A stretch of DNA of 64,000 nucleotides from Elysia chlorotica. Taxonomy: Eukaryota; Mollusca; Gastropoda; Plakobranchidae. Below are positions 33,700 through 45,274 of the stretch, piece after piece (position 1 is the stretch's first letter; each line of letters begins with the position of its first letter). Under the pieces are notes generated by a model, which worked only from the letters and a program-made list of their open reading frames with translations, had not been told where the DNA came from and ran no database searches. The translations under genes and the position numbers were made by a program. The stretch lies in assembly GCA_003991915.1 (NCBI GenBank), contig RQTK01000947.1, positions 51,148-115,147 on the forward strand, in the 5' to 3' direction.

Positions 33700-34140
33700 G
33701 GTTATAGGATCTAGATCTGGATCTAATCTAGATCTAGGTCTATCTAAACTCTAGATCTCTAAGATTGGACTGGACATACCAAACTTTCACTTGGTCAAGA
33801 TAAGCGCTTATTTGAACCAAACGCCTTCAATCCACAGCCAGTCCCAATAGGCCTACAGCCACAGGTAAGTTTACATGGTAAATTGTAATAGATCTAAAGA
33901 TCTAAATCTAGTGCTTCATAGAAAAATTAATATTTTAACAGTTAACTATAGATCTAGATTCTAGATCTAAGAATCAAAGGCACCCATAGATTATCATTTA
34001 TCTAAACTGTAGCCCTACTGGTATTTTCATTTAGATCTAGAAACTGACACCATGTGCACTGGTGTTCTCATGTTTAGAACTCGACCTAGAAATGTATGTT
34101 GTGCTAGCCATCTAAATCTAGATGTAGCCCAAGTTACGTT
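33700..34140. repeat. dense AGATCT/TCTAGA cluster
   Basis: Words such as TAGATCTAG, GATCTAGATC and CTAGATTCTAGATC recur about ten times in 440 bp. Confidence 0.6.
33865..33870 (+). other. perfect-consensus splice donor, isolated
   Basis: ACAG followed by GTAAGT. The upstream 33300-33860 is GC-richer than average and has no long frame, so a non-coding first exon is possible. No acceptor partner is identified. Confidence 0.25.
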
Positions 34141-34900
34141 AATCAAATCAGGCTTACTTGCACACTCTAATTCCGCTTTTTCGTTATGAATGAAAAAGCA
34201 TTTACAAGCGTATTTGTATCAGCTATGTAGTGCATAAGCCCATTGTTTTTATTTAAAGGCTACCACTTGCTGCGGCCCTTTTTAAAAGATTGTCGTTACA
34301 TGTAGGCCTAATATGTTACAATGAAACTTTGTCTTTTGAATCCATGTTGTCTTCTTAGCTTTGTCCATTAATTTTGTTTGAGGTTTTAATATTAATGTGT
34401 TACATTCTAAATGTATCTTTTAAGTATTGTAGATCGAGCTGTATTCTACTTTCTAGTTAGAAATCGGTGATGCAATTAATGTGTGAAGTTAACGGTACAC
34501 ATTACTGTCACTGTTATTAATATTTATAAAGGAAATAATTAAATGAAGATGAAGTAGGCCTTATAAATATAGGCCTAAATTAATCCAAAACTAGATCTAG
34601 TTTTTATGGACTTCATGACTAAGCCCGAGTAGATCAAATGTAGTAGTTGTCGAATTAGTAATCAAGTTGGTTTGCAAATTTGCATGGGGGAATTAATTTA
34701 AAAAAAACCTAAGCAAACACATTATAGGCTGTCTCTTCTAAATCTTGTTATAATTTCAACAATTTTGGAGTTTTCAAATCGCAACCTATTGTACTTTTTT
34801 ATCAGAAGAAATAAATTGTGTGTATTTATACAGCCGAAACTTAACAGCTAGGGACCACCAGCATTGCATTGTCTTCTAAACTTAAGCTTTATATATGCTA
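34141..34900. other. AT-rich non-coding DNA
   Basis: No gene or repeat family recognised. Confidence 0.4.
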
Positions 34901-34914
34901 TTTTTTGACCTAGT

Positions 34915-35290
34915 TATAATTTTGTTTACCTGCCCAATACAATGAGAGTTGTTTATGTGCCCCATACAATGGCAATAATACATTGTTCATCCATCCAATA
35001 AACTAAGAGTTCTCTGAATACCGAATGTAGAACTTTTTAAATACATTGGTAATTGTTTAACAAAAGATAAAACACTGAGAACTGTTTGGTAACCCAATAC
35101 ATGTAGTAATACAATAATAACTCTTAACTGTTTACCAACCCAATACACTGAGAACTGTTCACTTACTAAATGTACTGAAAACGGTATAACACGTAGGTAA
35201 ATACATGGGTAATTGTTTAACGAATACACAACAGGGAATACCTTGTTTACCTTCCCAACACCCTACTAGTTGTTTAAAATTTACTCGATA
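34915..35290. repeat. degenerate minisatellite of about 35-40 bp
   Basis: Variants of GTTTACC.NCCCAATACANTGAGAACTG repeat about nine times with spacing variation. Confidence 0.65.
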
Positions 35291-35702
35291 CCCTGAGAAA
35301 GCAGCAATAACCCATACCCATCCGATAACTGTAGTCCGAACGAAGTAACAAAGCCCATAGTAATACTAGGTTATAGATAAGCTTGTTGTGATAACCCTGC
35401 GGTGGTTTTTTAACAGCTTATTACATCTACATCCTTGTGTCCTTCTTTGTCAAGTGTCCCATGCTCGATAACATTGGATACATTGGTTACACACAAAGAG
35501 CGAGAGAGAGATAGAGAGTAGTCAGATAAAGGGGTGGAAGGGGTTGGGCGACAGTCTGGGGGACAGGGATCTAGAGAGACTGACAAAAAGACAGGGACAA
35601 GGATGCAACATGTGTTTTTATCAACAGTTTTCACCATGTTGATTTTTAAAAATGATTGTAATGCGAATACTTGCATAATATTAATAACAAATGTCTTAAT
35701 GC

Positions 35703-35713
35703 TGTTACTGCTG

Positions 35714-35791
<78 letters not shown>

Positions 35792-35845
35792 TTGCTGCTG
35801 CTGCTGCTACTACATTTACTACCTCTACTACCAGTACGACTACCA
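35703..35845. repeat. (TAC)n microsatellite
   Basis: About 75 bp of pure CTA/TAC, with GCT and TTAC variants at both ends. Confidence 0.96.
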
Positions 35846-35899
35846 CTTATAATATAATCTCCACGTAAATCACAAGAAACATGTACCTTCTTTCTTGTT

Positions 35900-36425
35900 T
35901 TTAGACCTGTTTCCATTTTACGGCATGGTGTTTTTTGTTGTTGTTTTTTTAATCCTAAATTGACAGTTTCCCCTTCAATAACATTATGTATAACTTTAAA
36001 ATTGCACCGTAAGCAAGCACCTCTCGAAAGAGGAGCTTAAAATGAACCAAAAGAAAAAGAGCACAAAATAAAAAAATAAAGAGCCATGAGAAGACAGAAT
36101 GAATTAGAAACATTAGCCTTGAACTAAAGCCGCCAAACTGCCACCAAAGCGTTTGTATTTTTACGGATTTTCTAGCACCTTTTTGGTTATACGTGTATTA
36201 TTTATACACTGTAATGGCTGGATAGGGGGATAGCTTTAGCTCTGAACGTTTCAATGTTAAAACATAACTCTTGACAACCACCGCCCGGCTCGCCATACCT
36301 TGTGGGTTTGTGAGGTAGTGAACCGAGAGCGCCAATTTCGCCCATACACACGCATGACTTCACATACACGTAGTGGTTAGAGAGGAGGAGAGGTTTTATA
36401 AAGCAGTTTGAGTGGCTGCGGGCCT
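35900..36425. other. non-coding DNA, no gene recognised
   Basis: T-rich then A-rich. A CGCCCGGCTCGCCATACC stretch near 36280 is GC-rich but isolated. Confidence 0.35.
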
Positions 36426-36429
36426 GAGA

Positions 36430-36449
36430 GGGAGGGGGGGGGTGCACAT

Positions 36450-36481
<32 letters not shown>

Positions 36482-36659
36482 TGACTAGAGGGATACAAAA
36501 TTAATCATTTAAAATGTTTTTGTTGTTGTTTTCAGTCATTAGTCTACATCTCACTGAGAAATTTGTACTTTTCTCACTGTAACCGCTCCCCCACCAAAAA
36601 ATTAAGCAATTTAAGTTTAATAGTAAAGTTCAAAATGGACCAAACCAAATACATCTTAA
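36430..36659 (+). repeat. 230-bp direct repeat, left copy
   Basis: ATAGAGAGAG..GAGGGATACAAA..CATTAGTCTACATCTC..AAATACATCTTAA. It matches 38378-38601 with scattered 1-3 base indels and flanks the CT-rich block. Confidence 0.9.
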
Positions 36660-36845
36660 CATGCTTCATAACAACCTGTTTTTTGTTGAAAGCTTACGAC
36701 AGGAGGCTTAACACTTGAAGACAATACGTTGAGACCAGCCAATGGTGTTAGATGTATAGTTATAAATAGATAAAGAGTCTGACTGAAGCACAGTCCAATA
36801 TTTAGTCCTCAGCAGGGATAGCTAATGGCGGCAGGTTGTTTTGGT

Positions 36846-37445
36846 TTTCTGCCTGTCTCTCTCACTCACTCTCTCTCTATCTCTGCCTGTCTCTCACTCA
36901 CTCACTCTCTCTCTATCTCTGCCTGTCTCTCTCACTCAGTGACTCTCTTTCTATCTCTGCCTGTCCTCTCCAACTCACCTTAACTCACTCATTCTCTGTC
37001 TCTATCTCGTCTGCCTCACAAACTCACTCACTTCTCTACTATCTCTGCCTATCTAACTCACTCATTCTCTGTCTCCCTCTTCCTCTCAATATACCTCTAT
37101 CTCTCTCTTGTCAATCTCAGTTTTGGCCTTTAATATATCTTTCCTTTGTTTTCTCTGCCTAGGTTCTCTCTCTCTCTCTTTCTCTCTCTCCCCCTCTCTC
37201 TCTCTCTATCTCTCTCTTTACCTCTAACTATCTATATACCCATCTATCTATCTATCTATTTAACTATTTTTCTGTTTCGCTCTCCCACTTTCTCCCTTTC
37301 TCTTTGTGTGTCTTCCTCCTATATTCATCTCTCGAAGTCTCTCTCCTAGTCTGTCTCTCGCTCTCTCATTCACTATCTCTATTTCTATATTTATGTCTCT
37401 GCCTCTCTGTCTTCCTCTCTCTCTCTGTCTCTCTCTCTGCCTCTC

Positions 37446-37482
<37 letters not shown>

Positions 37483-38364
37483 GTGTCTTTTTTTCTATAC
37501 CTGTACACGCTTACAAGTTCCATATCATTTAGCATATGCTGTCCCAAGTAAAAAACCTGCAACAAAAAAAAACCTCCTTTTATTTTTCTTCCATTCCTTT
37601 CCTTTTATACTTCTCCCCTTTTTCTTCTGTTTCCCCTTCACGACAAAACTATGGATGCCCACCCAATCAATGGTTGTGAATCTCAAGGATAGATTTGTCG
37701 CGAGCGCGGTTCCATTCGAGGTTGTAATAGCGCCTAAACAAATGATACAGTGCGTCGATTCTATACACGCACAAAAGAAAACCGATACCTTTTATCTCCT
37801 TTCTTTCATCTCGCTCAGACCACTTCCAAACTTCAAGATTCGAATCAAACAAACCGACGCAAGATAAATTACCAGATTCGCCTCGAACATTCGGGTCTTT
37901 CATCTAATCTGTGTAAGCTTACAAGTTTCATATCATTTAGCATATGCTGTCCCAAGTAAAAAACCTACAACAAAAAACCTCCTTTTATTTTTCTTCCATT
38001 CCTTTCTTTTTCTACTTCTCCCCTTTTCTTCTGTTTCCCCTTCACGACAAAACTATGGATGCCCAATCAATGGTTGTGGATCTCAAGGATAGATTTGTCG
38101 CGAGCGCGGTTCCATTAGAGGTTCTTATAGCGCCTAAACAAATGATACAGTTCGTCGATTCTCTAGAATCTCTACCCGCACAAAAGAAAACCGATACCTT
38201 TTATCTCCTCTCTTTCATCTCACTCAGACCTCTTCCAAACTTCAAGATTCGAATCAAACAAACCGAAGCAAGATAAAATACCAGATTCGCCTCGAACATT
38301 CGGGTCTTTCATCGAATCTGTTGTAGTGTTGTAGCTTATAGAGGGGAAGGAGAAAAAAAAAGGG
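36846..38364 (+). repeat. 1.5-kb block, copy A
   Basis: A CT-rich microsatellite region (36846-37490) followed by two 408-bp units. It matches 61087-62679 in the same orientation. Differences are mainly 1-2 base indels and a longer CT run in copy B. Confidence 0.93.
37511..38325 (+). repeat. two 408-bp tandem units, each with a ~70-codon frame
   Basis: TTACAAGTTYCATATCATTTAG begins at 37511 and 37919. Each unit holds a + strand frame of about 70 codons with the core MVV.LKDRFVASAVP and KTDTFYLLSFISLRPLPNF (about 37655-37867 and 38055-38276). Unit 2 has an in-frame 9-base insertion. By eye there are about three synonymous and five or six replacement differences, so purifying selection is not evident. 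No protein family is recognised. Confidence 0.8.
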
Positions 38365-38377
38365 GGAGGGGCGGGGG

Positions 38378-38389
38378 GGGGGAGGTGGC

Positions 38390-38432
<43 letters not shown>

Positions 38433-38601
38433 TTAGAGGGATACAAATTAAATATTTAAATGTTTTTGTTTTGTTTTAAGTCATTAGTCTACATCTCCTG
38501 AGAAATTTGTACTTTTCTCACTGTAACCGCTCCCCCCAAAAAATTAAGCAATTTAAGTTTAATAGTAAAGTTCAAAATGGACCAAACCAAATACATCTTA
38601 A
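38378..38601 (+). repeat. 230-bp direct repeat, right copy
   Basis: Same sequence as at 36430, beginning with a longer GA run and ending at AAATACATCTTAA. The flanking sequence then differs. Confidence 0.9.
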
Positions 38602-39185
38602 TCAGTGAAGGTGTTGTGTTAGAAAGATTGGTCACCTGTAAACTAGACCAACGAGGAGGATGTTACTATGAAATTTACAATTTGATTTTGAGGTTCCCAG
38701 TGCACTCTTTAGAATACTAAGAAAAATCTATATATTTGCAGGGCTGAGAATCCTCCTCCTTTAGACTGAAATCCTTCTTTTTAAAACTCTAGTTCCTACT
38801 TTTTTGGTCTTGTTTCTTCCTGTTTTTAATCAGTTTCTAAACATCTCTTCCTTCTTTTCGTAAGAAGGTCCCTAGATTTCAGCCTTTTTTGTGTTGGGAC
38901 ATTCTCAGCTCTGATTTTGGTTATCAACAAACGCTTACAATTTACAGACGAATGTGCCGAGTGCATTGTAGACATTCCCTGTAGTGCGCGACCTGTTACG
39001 TCAACAATGTGACCTCCAGAGTCAGTTATCTACTGATATGGCCAATACCTGATACCGAGTCTAGACAGAGATGGGGTCCTATGATAAAATGTGTTGATTT
39101 GAACATGGCTATCTACATGTATTGAAATTGACGTAGAATGAGTTTAATTTGTTAGCTGGTCAGTTTCAGATAGTTCTTCGTAAAC
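38602..39185. other. non-coding DNA
   Basis: No repeat family or gene recognised. Confidence 0.35.
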
Positions 39186-39189
39186 ATCT

Positions 39190-39368
39190 ACCAAGACATA
39201 TCGCGGACGGCTTCCAAGACTAGTGTCTGACGTTTTAATAATCATGTGCTGTCATTGAAAGGTAGAGCGGGTCACATCATATTATCCTGGCACCGAAAGA
39301 CCCAGAATCGAACAGACGCGGATTCGAACTGATTACCTCCTGGTTAGAATTAGCTTGTTCTACCGATT
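39190..39368 (-). mobile_element. degraded SINE
   Basis: ATCGCGGACGGCTTCCAAGAC, TGTCTGACG.TTT, ATGTGCTGTC and GCGGATTCGAACTGATTACC follow the - strand SINE order. Confidence 0.65.
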
Positions 39369-39417
39369 AATATTTCTCTAAGAAAAAAAAACAAACTATA
39401 CCGGTTTGTTAGTTGGT

Positions 39418-39510
39418 TTCTTTCGCCTTACGAAGCTTTATGCGAAGGCGACCCAAGACTAACGTCAGACAACTGTACATGTCACCAAACACAATCATCT
39501 ATATTTTGTC
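39418..39510 (-). mobile_element. SINE tail fragment
   Basis: GCGACCCAAGACTAACGTCAGACAACTGTACATGTC resembles the tail only. Confidence 0.4.
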
Positions 39511-39599
39511 AAAACCAGTTACTCCGCCTTGTGCTCTACACCTACCTGAAACGATTAAAAAAAGGTGGGGTGGGGAGGCGATGAAAAAACACGATTTTA

Positions 39600-40140
39600 A
39601 ACGTACTTTATATTCTTTTTTTTCTGCTTTTTTTTCTATCATTTACTTCTCAATAATATCTACCTAGAGAAATGGAATATGGAGTTATTTTTACATGTCC
39701 TTGTATTGTAACCTTCATTCTTATTCACCATCTTGCCTCTCCATCCCCGTTCTCTCATGTATCAGAATTTCTTACGCCCTCCTTTGAATATTTCGACCAT
39801 CTCACCAATTTGCCTAGTTGACAAAAATCATGGTTGAGAATTCAGTATTAACCAGTAACCACCCGCCTGTATAGACCGACTGTTATCTTCCACTTCCCGT
39901 GAGCCCAATGGCAATGTTATACATGTGTCAGCACTCAACAGGTTGTCCACTACACCAATCTCACCCTCTCCACCATCTGTAAACACGCACAGTTTAATAT
40001 ACTAGTACTGGCATCTCTGTGTTATTGTGTTTGATAATATTATGTTCCCGGTCACATGAACACCTATCTACATTCTCGTATCAACTGACGATTCAACAGA
40101 TAACATTTGGAGTAACGTTACCGAAGCTTTGGTCGTTCAT
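39600..40140. other. AT-rich non-coding DNA
   Basis: No features recognised. Confidence 0.35.
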
Positions 40141-40148
40141 ATAATACC

Positions 40149-40291
40149 AACAATCATCATCATCATCATCATCTTCTGTAATATTCTCATTTTTACTCTC
40201 ACCAGTATCAATTCACCACACAGTAAATTATATCTGACATCATTATTAGCATGCAGAATGAATAAAAATCGCTATTGTCAAACTCTTCACT

Positions 40292-40348
<57 letters not shown>

Positions 40349-40372
40349 GTCGTCGTCGTCGTCATCGCCATC
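40149..40372. repeat. (ATC)n microsatellites
   Basis: A short ATC run at 40153 and about 60 bp of pure ATC at 40291-40348, turning into GTC at the end. Confidence 0.95.
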
Positions 40373-40379
40373 AGTACCA

Positions 40380-41055
40380 TATTATAATAACGCTAATATG
40401 GGTGATAATGAATATAGATAATTATATGTAATGTATATATACCATTTCACATTTAAAATAATAATCCCAGCCACAACCACAACAAAACATACGAATATTA
40501 ATTATGTCATCATCACCTGTTTATCTAATTCTATATCTGAAAAATAGTATGCTATTCTATTTTAGCACAATAACTGATTAAAACTAGTCCCGTTCTGTTA
40601 TCTCTTGTTTTTGTTTTGTATAACTTAGTTGAAGTGCTAACGATAAACATGATACACCACATACATGTAGTTCGATAGTAAAACACTTGTTCTTATCATG
40701 TCAGCAGCACGGCGACAAGATTATATCGATAACGCTATGAAAGCCACTGAAAGACTTGCTTGTCTGTGGACAGTTGTTTTTCTTTGTACAAATAAATGTT
40801 TTGGTTTTGGGATTACGATTAAAAGTGGCCAAGTAGATACACGCCTGTGATCAGCTGATGTGACAATGTAATGTGGGGCGTTGCCCGTAAATCAGATACA
40901 CTTGTACAGTTAACTGTAAGCTGGGACTAAGCGGACGCTTCATTGATTTAAAAAAAATGGGCGAGTAAAAAGAGTGATCTTTAGTGGTTTCTCTTTTTTT
41001 TTAAGTTCCCTAAAGTAACCCTAACTAATGGAGACGAGATGCAACAGTTGACATT
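40380..41055. other. AT-rich non-coding DNA
   Basis: No gene or repeat family recognised. Confidence 0.35.
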
Positions 41056-41061
41056 CGGGGA

Positions 41062-41129
41062 ATCGAACGACCGGCAACTAGTGGCAAAGCGTTGGTCTCC
41101 CAATCAAGAAGTTCGTCAGTCGAAATCCA

Positions 41130-41179
<50 letters not shown>

Positions 41180-41310
41180 GCCCCTTAATGGTTGGGTCGG
41201 TGTCAGAATAATGTTACAAAGACACGACTCCTTGTATCTTCGCACTGTCTCTTGTTTGACAGCACGTCAAATTGCCAGACGCTACTCTTGGGACCCGTAC
41301 CCTTTGGAAA
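41062..41310 (+). mobile_element. SINE, second head type, with internal (CT)n
   Basis: Head AACTAGTGGCAAAGCGTTGGTCTCCC, then B-box-like CAGTCGAAATCC, a CT array at 41132-41176, then GGTTGGGTCGGTGTCAG and the tail to GGGACCCGTACCC. Confidence 0.8.
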
Positions 41311-41644
41311 TCTATGCCATGCACATCTAAGAGAGACCCTCTCTTCTTAAAAGAACCCATTCGAGATTTCAACAGGTGACCGCTTGTCTCCCGCTCCTTA
41401 GTCCACAGTATTGACCGACCTAACTACCACAGCTCCCAAAGGTGGCCGTGACTTTGATAGTAGAGCAATTTTGACAGCAGCTGTTACTTACCACCAAGTG
41501 TTACATACATCACACGTCAGCAGGAAAATAATACCTGTGTTTGTTTGGATGCATTTCAATAATAACTAAGTCGAACATTATCGCTATGTATAATGTATAT
41601 CTCTTCGCGCCAACCAATTAGTTTTTGCGTAATATAGGTTGATG

Positions 41645-41802
41645 TTGGCTACTGTTTTGGTACTGTTTATTGACCGGCTGAGACAGGAGTGAAGGTCTCG
41701 GGTATCGACGCACATAAAATTGTCAGAGGTTAGTCTTGTGGCCCGTCCACATGATAGCTTCTATAGTGCTGACGTTGGGCGTTAAGCAACAAAACAAACA
41801 GG
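41645..41802 (+). mobile_element. SINE, head lost
   Basis: ACCGGCTGAGACAGGAGTGAAGG, ACATAAAATTGTCAGAGG and GCCCGTCCAC, ending GTTGGGCGTTAAGCAAC. Confidence 0.8.
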
Positions 41803-41819
41803 CGATGTTGAAAGTAACA

Positions 41820-42050
41820 TAAGGGGTAGAGTCAGTTCAGCCCGACGCGATCATTCTAGAGCCTCGGGGTTTAAATCTCTATGTCAGCGATGCTTCATCA
41901 TTTGGCTGAGACGGCAGTCATGGCATCCCCGCCCTGGTCTCGTGTGTGACATAAGCACATAAAAAATTGTCAGACGTAAGTCTTGGGGCCCGTCCACAAT
42001 AAAGCCTATATAGTGCTGATGTTGGATGTTAAACCAACTCAACAACAGCT
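41820..42050 (+). mobile_element. SINE with degraded head
   Basis: A decayed head (GTCAGTTCAGCCCGACGCG, CTCGGGGTTTAAATCTC), then TGGCTGAGACGGCAGTCATGG and a good tail to CCAACTCAACAACAGC. It follows the previous SINE by about 20 bp. Confidence 0.8.
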
Positions 42051-42054
42051 GCAT

Positions 42055-42124
42055 CGTCTGGGGCACATAATCCTGGACACTTCAAGCATCAGCACAACCA
42101 TCTATCGACTGAGCTATCTGGCTT
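42055..42124 (-). mobile_element. tRNA-like SINE head
   Basis: The reverse complement reads CAGATAGCTCAGTCGATAG, then GTCCAGGATTATG. Confidence 0.5.
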
Positions 42125-42189
42125 CCTATATGAATTTTATGGTCCTCTATGTTCGCGAACAGGCCTAGACGTAAATTAGGTCGCGATCT

Positions 42190-42262
42190 GATATTCGAAC
42201 CCCGGAGAAACACTCTTCTAACCTATCATTAAGAGTGCTATCGACTGACCAATCTGGCGCAT
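42190..42262 (-). mobile_element. tRNA-like SINE head
   Basis: The reverse complement reads AGATTGGTCAGTCGATAGCAC, then CTCCGGGGTTCGAATATC. Both pol III box words are good. Confidence 0.6.
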
Positions 42263-42624
42263 GTCCCTAAAAATACGTACTATAATTATACTAAAAGCTA
42301 TGTGACATGACTGTGACCTGACCGACTTTGCCATGCCAGATGTTTCAGCATGGGGCAGGTCTCACAGTCACACCATAGAAATTTACCCTACCTGGTCACA
42401 CGATCCAGAGACTTGTTTGTCGGTCTCTGATGCTGTGTGTTGATGATGGAGTTGTCCACAAGGGAGTATTATATACTTACGTTTAGTCACGTCACGGAAT
42501 TGACCAAATTTAATAAGAAAGCGCATTTTATGTAAACAATAAAGTCCAATGTAACAGTGATCTAATTTTGATGTTTAACTAAGTACCGATGTAATCGGAT
42601 TTGGGTGTATGTGTGGGTGGGGGG

Positions 42625-42870
42625 GGGGGTAGAGCGTTGATCTGTCAAATGAGAATTCCCTAGTTCGAAATAGGTTCGAAACCGACGATCAGTTTAAAAA
42701 AAATATTTGTACCATTTCGTACCCTACTGGCTATTTCCCCAATAGTCGTTGTCAGTATAGTATGACCAGCTGAGACAAGAGCCATGGTATTCCCACACCA
42801 TCTCTTTGTGGCATCTTGTAAAAATGTCAGACGTTAGTATGATTTTCCTTAGGAACCTAGGAGAGTCTTT
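42625..42870 (+). mobile_element. SINE, second head type
   Basis: GGTAGAGCGTTGATCTGTC, AGGTTCGAAACC, then AGTCGTTGTCAGTATAGTATGACC and GTCAGACGTTAGTATG. The 3' end is missing. Confidence 0.75.
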
Positions 42871-42949
42871 TCAGACATAAACAGTCACGGCAGAACTCGG
42901 ATTTATAACAGTTTTTGTTCAACAATGTTTGTTACCAGTTCCAATGTGT

Positions 42950-43022
42950 CGAACGCGAATGATAATAATCTACTAATGATGATAATGATGATGATGATAA
43001 TAATAATAGTAATAATAAATAT
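42950..43022. repeat. GATGAT / AATAAT imperfect repeats
   Basis: Short ATG and AAT units. Confidence 0.8.
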
Positions 43023-43577
43023 AAAAACAACAACATCATTATTTTATAGCACCTCTCCTCTATAAAGCTCAACAATCTTTATAGTCAATATTAATTTTAT
43101 AGTTCAACATTTGACTCATTATATCAACGCTTGTCTACTCCAGTGATTTGCCCTGTGTTTTTGAATTTAGAGAGGCCTTGGTTCTGACAATGACACATCC
43201 AATGGTCGCACGATTGTCAACCGTTGCATGGTTATGTATAACGATGGCCTATCAGAACGATGAAGACCATCTACCTCTCGGTCTAATCTAGATCTAGATC
43301 TGGATCAGGGTCAGATTTTGGTAGATGACTTGTGGAGTCACTGGAGTGGCGTGATCTGCCTGGCTAGACTAGACTAGGCCTATACTGTATAGCTCTCACA
43401 GATAACGAGCTAGCAGTGATCAACTTTTGACTCATGACTCTTGCGGCCTAACTGTGATAGTAGAGGTTTTACAGTCCAAACGGCGATAGCGGATAGCATA
43501 GTCATACCCCGCAGCTTCATTGACTCCGTATAAGGGGCTGTTCCAATTCCATTACATGTATAAGCTTACACCCTAGG

Positions 43578-43829
43578 GGGTTGTTGAGTTGGTTTAACGT
43601 CCAACATCAGCACTATATAGACTATATTGTGGACGGGCCTCAAAACTGGCGTCTGACAATTGTATGTGCTGCCACAAACGAGACAGGGTGGGCATACCAT
43701 GACTCCTATCTGAGCCGGCACATTAAACTGACACCGACTCACCCAGTAGGGAGCGAAATCGCCAGGGCTCGAACCTGGACCTTTTGCGTCGGAAGCCAGT
43801 GTTCTACCCCAGAACCACCGCGCCCCCCT
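43578..43829 (-). mobile_element. full-length SINE
   Basis: Tail from TTGTTGAGTTGGTTTAACG; complete body; complete head to the CCACCGCGCCCCCC end. No clear target-site duplication. Confidence 0.93.
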
Positions 43830-43959
43830 ACACACTTGAGGGAGGGGGTGACTTTTGTAAGAACAGTTTTAAGAGATGAGTAAAACAAGTGTAGTAATAA
43901 GCAGGATGAGTGGGTTCAAAAGGTCCCTAAATAGGTGTAATAGTAATATTAACTTTGAG

Positions 43960-44065
43960 CTGCCCCTAAGTCGAGGATAGAGTTGAGATTGCCTTTGATT
44001 AAACGTCGGTGCTGATTCCCTCACCCATCGTCCTCGTTTTCACCATGTACCCCGCTATCGCAATG
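43960..44065 (+). repeat. unclassified dispersed repeat, copy 3
   Basis: CCTAAGTCGAGG, CGTCGGTGCTGATTCCCTCA, CGTCCTCGTTTTCACC and CTATCGCAATGAC align in order with the 22.1 and 58.8 kb copies. Confidence 0.6.
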
Positions 44066-44424
44066 ACGCTAGTGACAAACAACCAGTGCAGAGTGCACGC
44101 CAGAACTTTGCACGTTCATAAACTCAGACAGTAACAGGAACGTTGTGTCCTTCTCGTTGCATAATATTATTGTGTGTTTACCACTGTGCCCGCGCGGGTT
44201 CGATCCGTGAGGTGATCGGGCGATCTGTTTGCCTGACCAGGTTATTGATAGTTTGCTGATGAGCTTTTTTGTTATATTGTTAATTTTTGTGAGTGATTAA
44301 GTAATTCATGCGGTATGTTGATTTGTTTTCCTTTCTTCGCTTTTGCTTTCGGTTTTCTATCTTTATACGAGCTAGTTCTTGATCCCTACAGCATGATAGT
44401 TCTGAACTTCATCAATACTCAATA

Positions 44425-44692
44425 TTATCATCATCATCGTCATCATCATCATCATCGTCTCGTGGTCGTCGTCGTCAACAGCAGCAGCATCATAACCAAT
44501 ACCATCATTATCATCATCATCCACATAAGGTTAAAATCAACACCATTAGCTGAAAATGATTACCCCCGTCCCCCCCCCCCCCCCCTCACCTCAATAATCC
44601 TCCTTCTCCTCATCCAATCATCATCATTATGATCATGATCATCATTATCATCATCATCGTCGTCGTCGTCGTCAACAGCAGCAGCAGCACCA
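44425..44692. repeat. ATC/GTC repeats, duplicated module
   Basis: ATCATC then GTCGTCGTCAACAGCAGCAGC occurs at about 44452-44492 and 44648-44690, with a C-tract of about fifteen between them. Confidence 0.85.
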
Positions 44693-44744
44693 ATGTCTCC
44701 CCAGAGGGGGAGGGGGAAAAGGAGCGAAGCTGACCCACCCCCCC

Positions 44745-44746
44745 CC

Positions 44747-44782
<36 letters not shown>

Positions 44783-44950
44783 AAAGTGAAATAAAGAGAA
44801 AGAGGGTGAAAAAGAGAACTAGAAAGTGAGAGAGAAAGAAGTCAGCGTTAGAGAGACGGAGATACTCGTGAGAGAGGCCAATGTAATAGAGAGCGAAAGG
44901 GAGAGAGAGAACTACAGAGTGAAAGAGTGTGTGTGTGTGTGTGTGTATAA
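44745..44950. repeat. GA- and GT-rich tract
   Basis: Pure GA at about 44748-44780, imperfect GA/GAAA units, then GT at 44930-44946. Confidence 0.9.
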
Positions 44951-45164
44951 AGTCAGACAAGTCACTGTCTCCCCATCGTTCTCCTGTGTAAACAATGAGG
45001 TCATGTGACTGATTTCCGTGGCGTGATTGTCTGAACTGATTCACCTGACTTGTTTTAGTTAAGGTCAGCCATGCTCTATTTTTAGATAAGGGAGCAGAAA
45101 ATACGGCCCATCTGAAGTTCTAAATTCGCCTTTGAAAAATATGTTTTTGGGTCGGTTGGAGGGG

Positions 45165-45233
<69 letters not shown>

Positions 45234-45240
45234 AAAGAGG
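45165..45240. repeat. (GA)n microsatellite
   Basis: About 60 bp of pure GA with G-rich ends. Confidence 0.95.
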
Positions 45241-45274
45241 TGCACTTATGTATTTTTATTTGGGAGACGATACC

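Noticed and set aside
36430..38601. LTR retrotransposon flanked by 230-bp LTRs
   Set aside because: No TG..CA termini, primer-binding site, polypurine tract at the right place, or gag/pol coding sequence.
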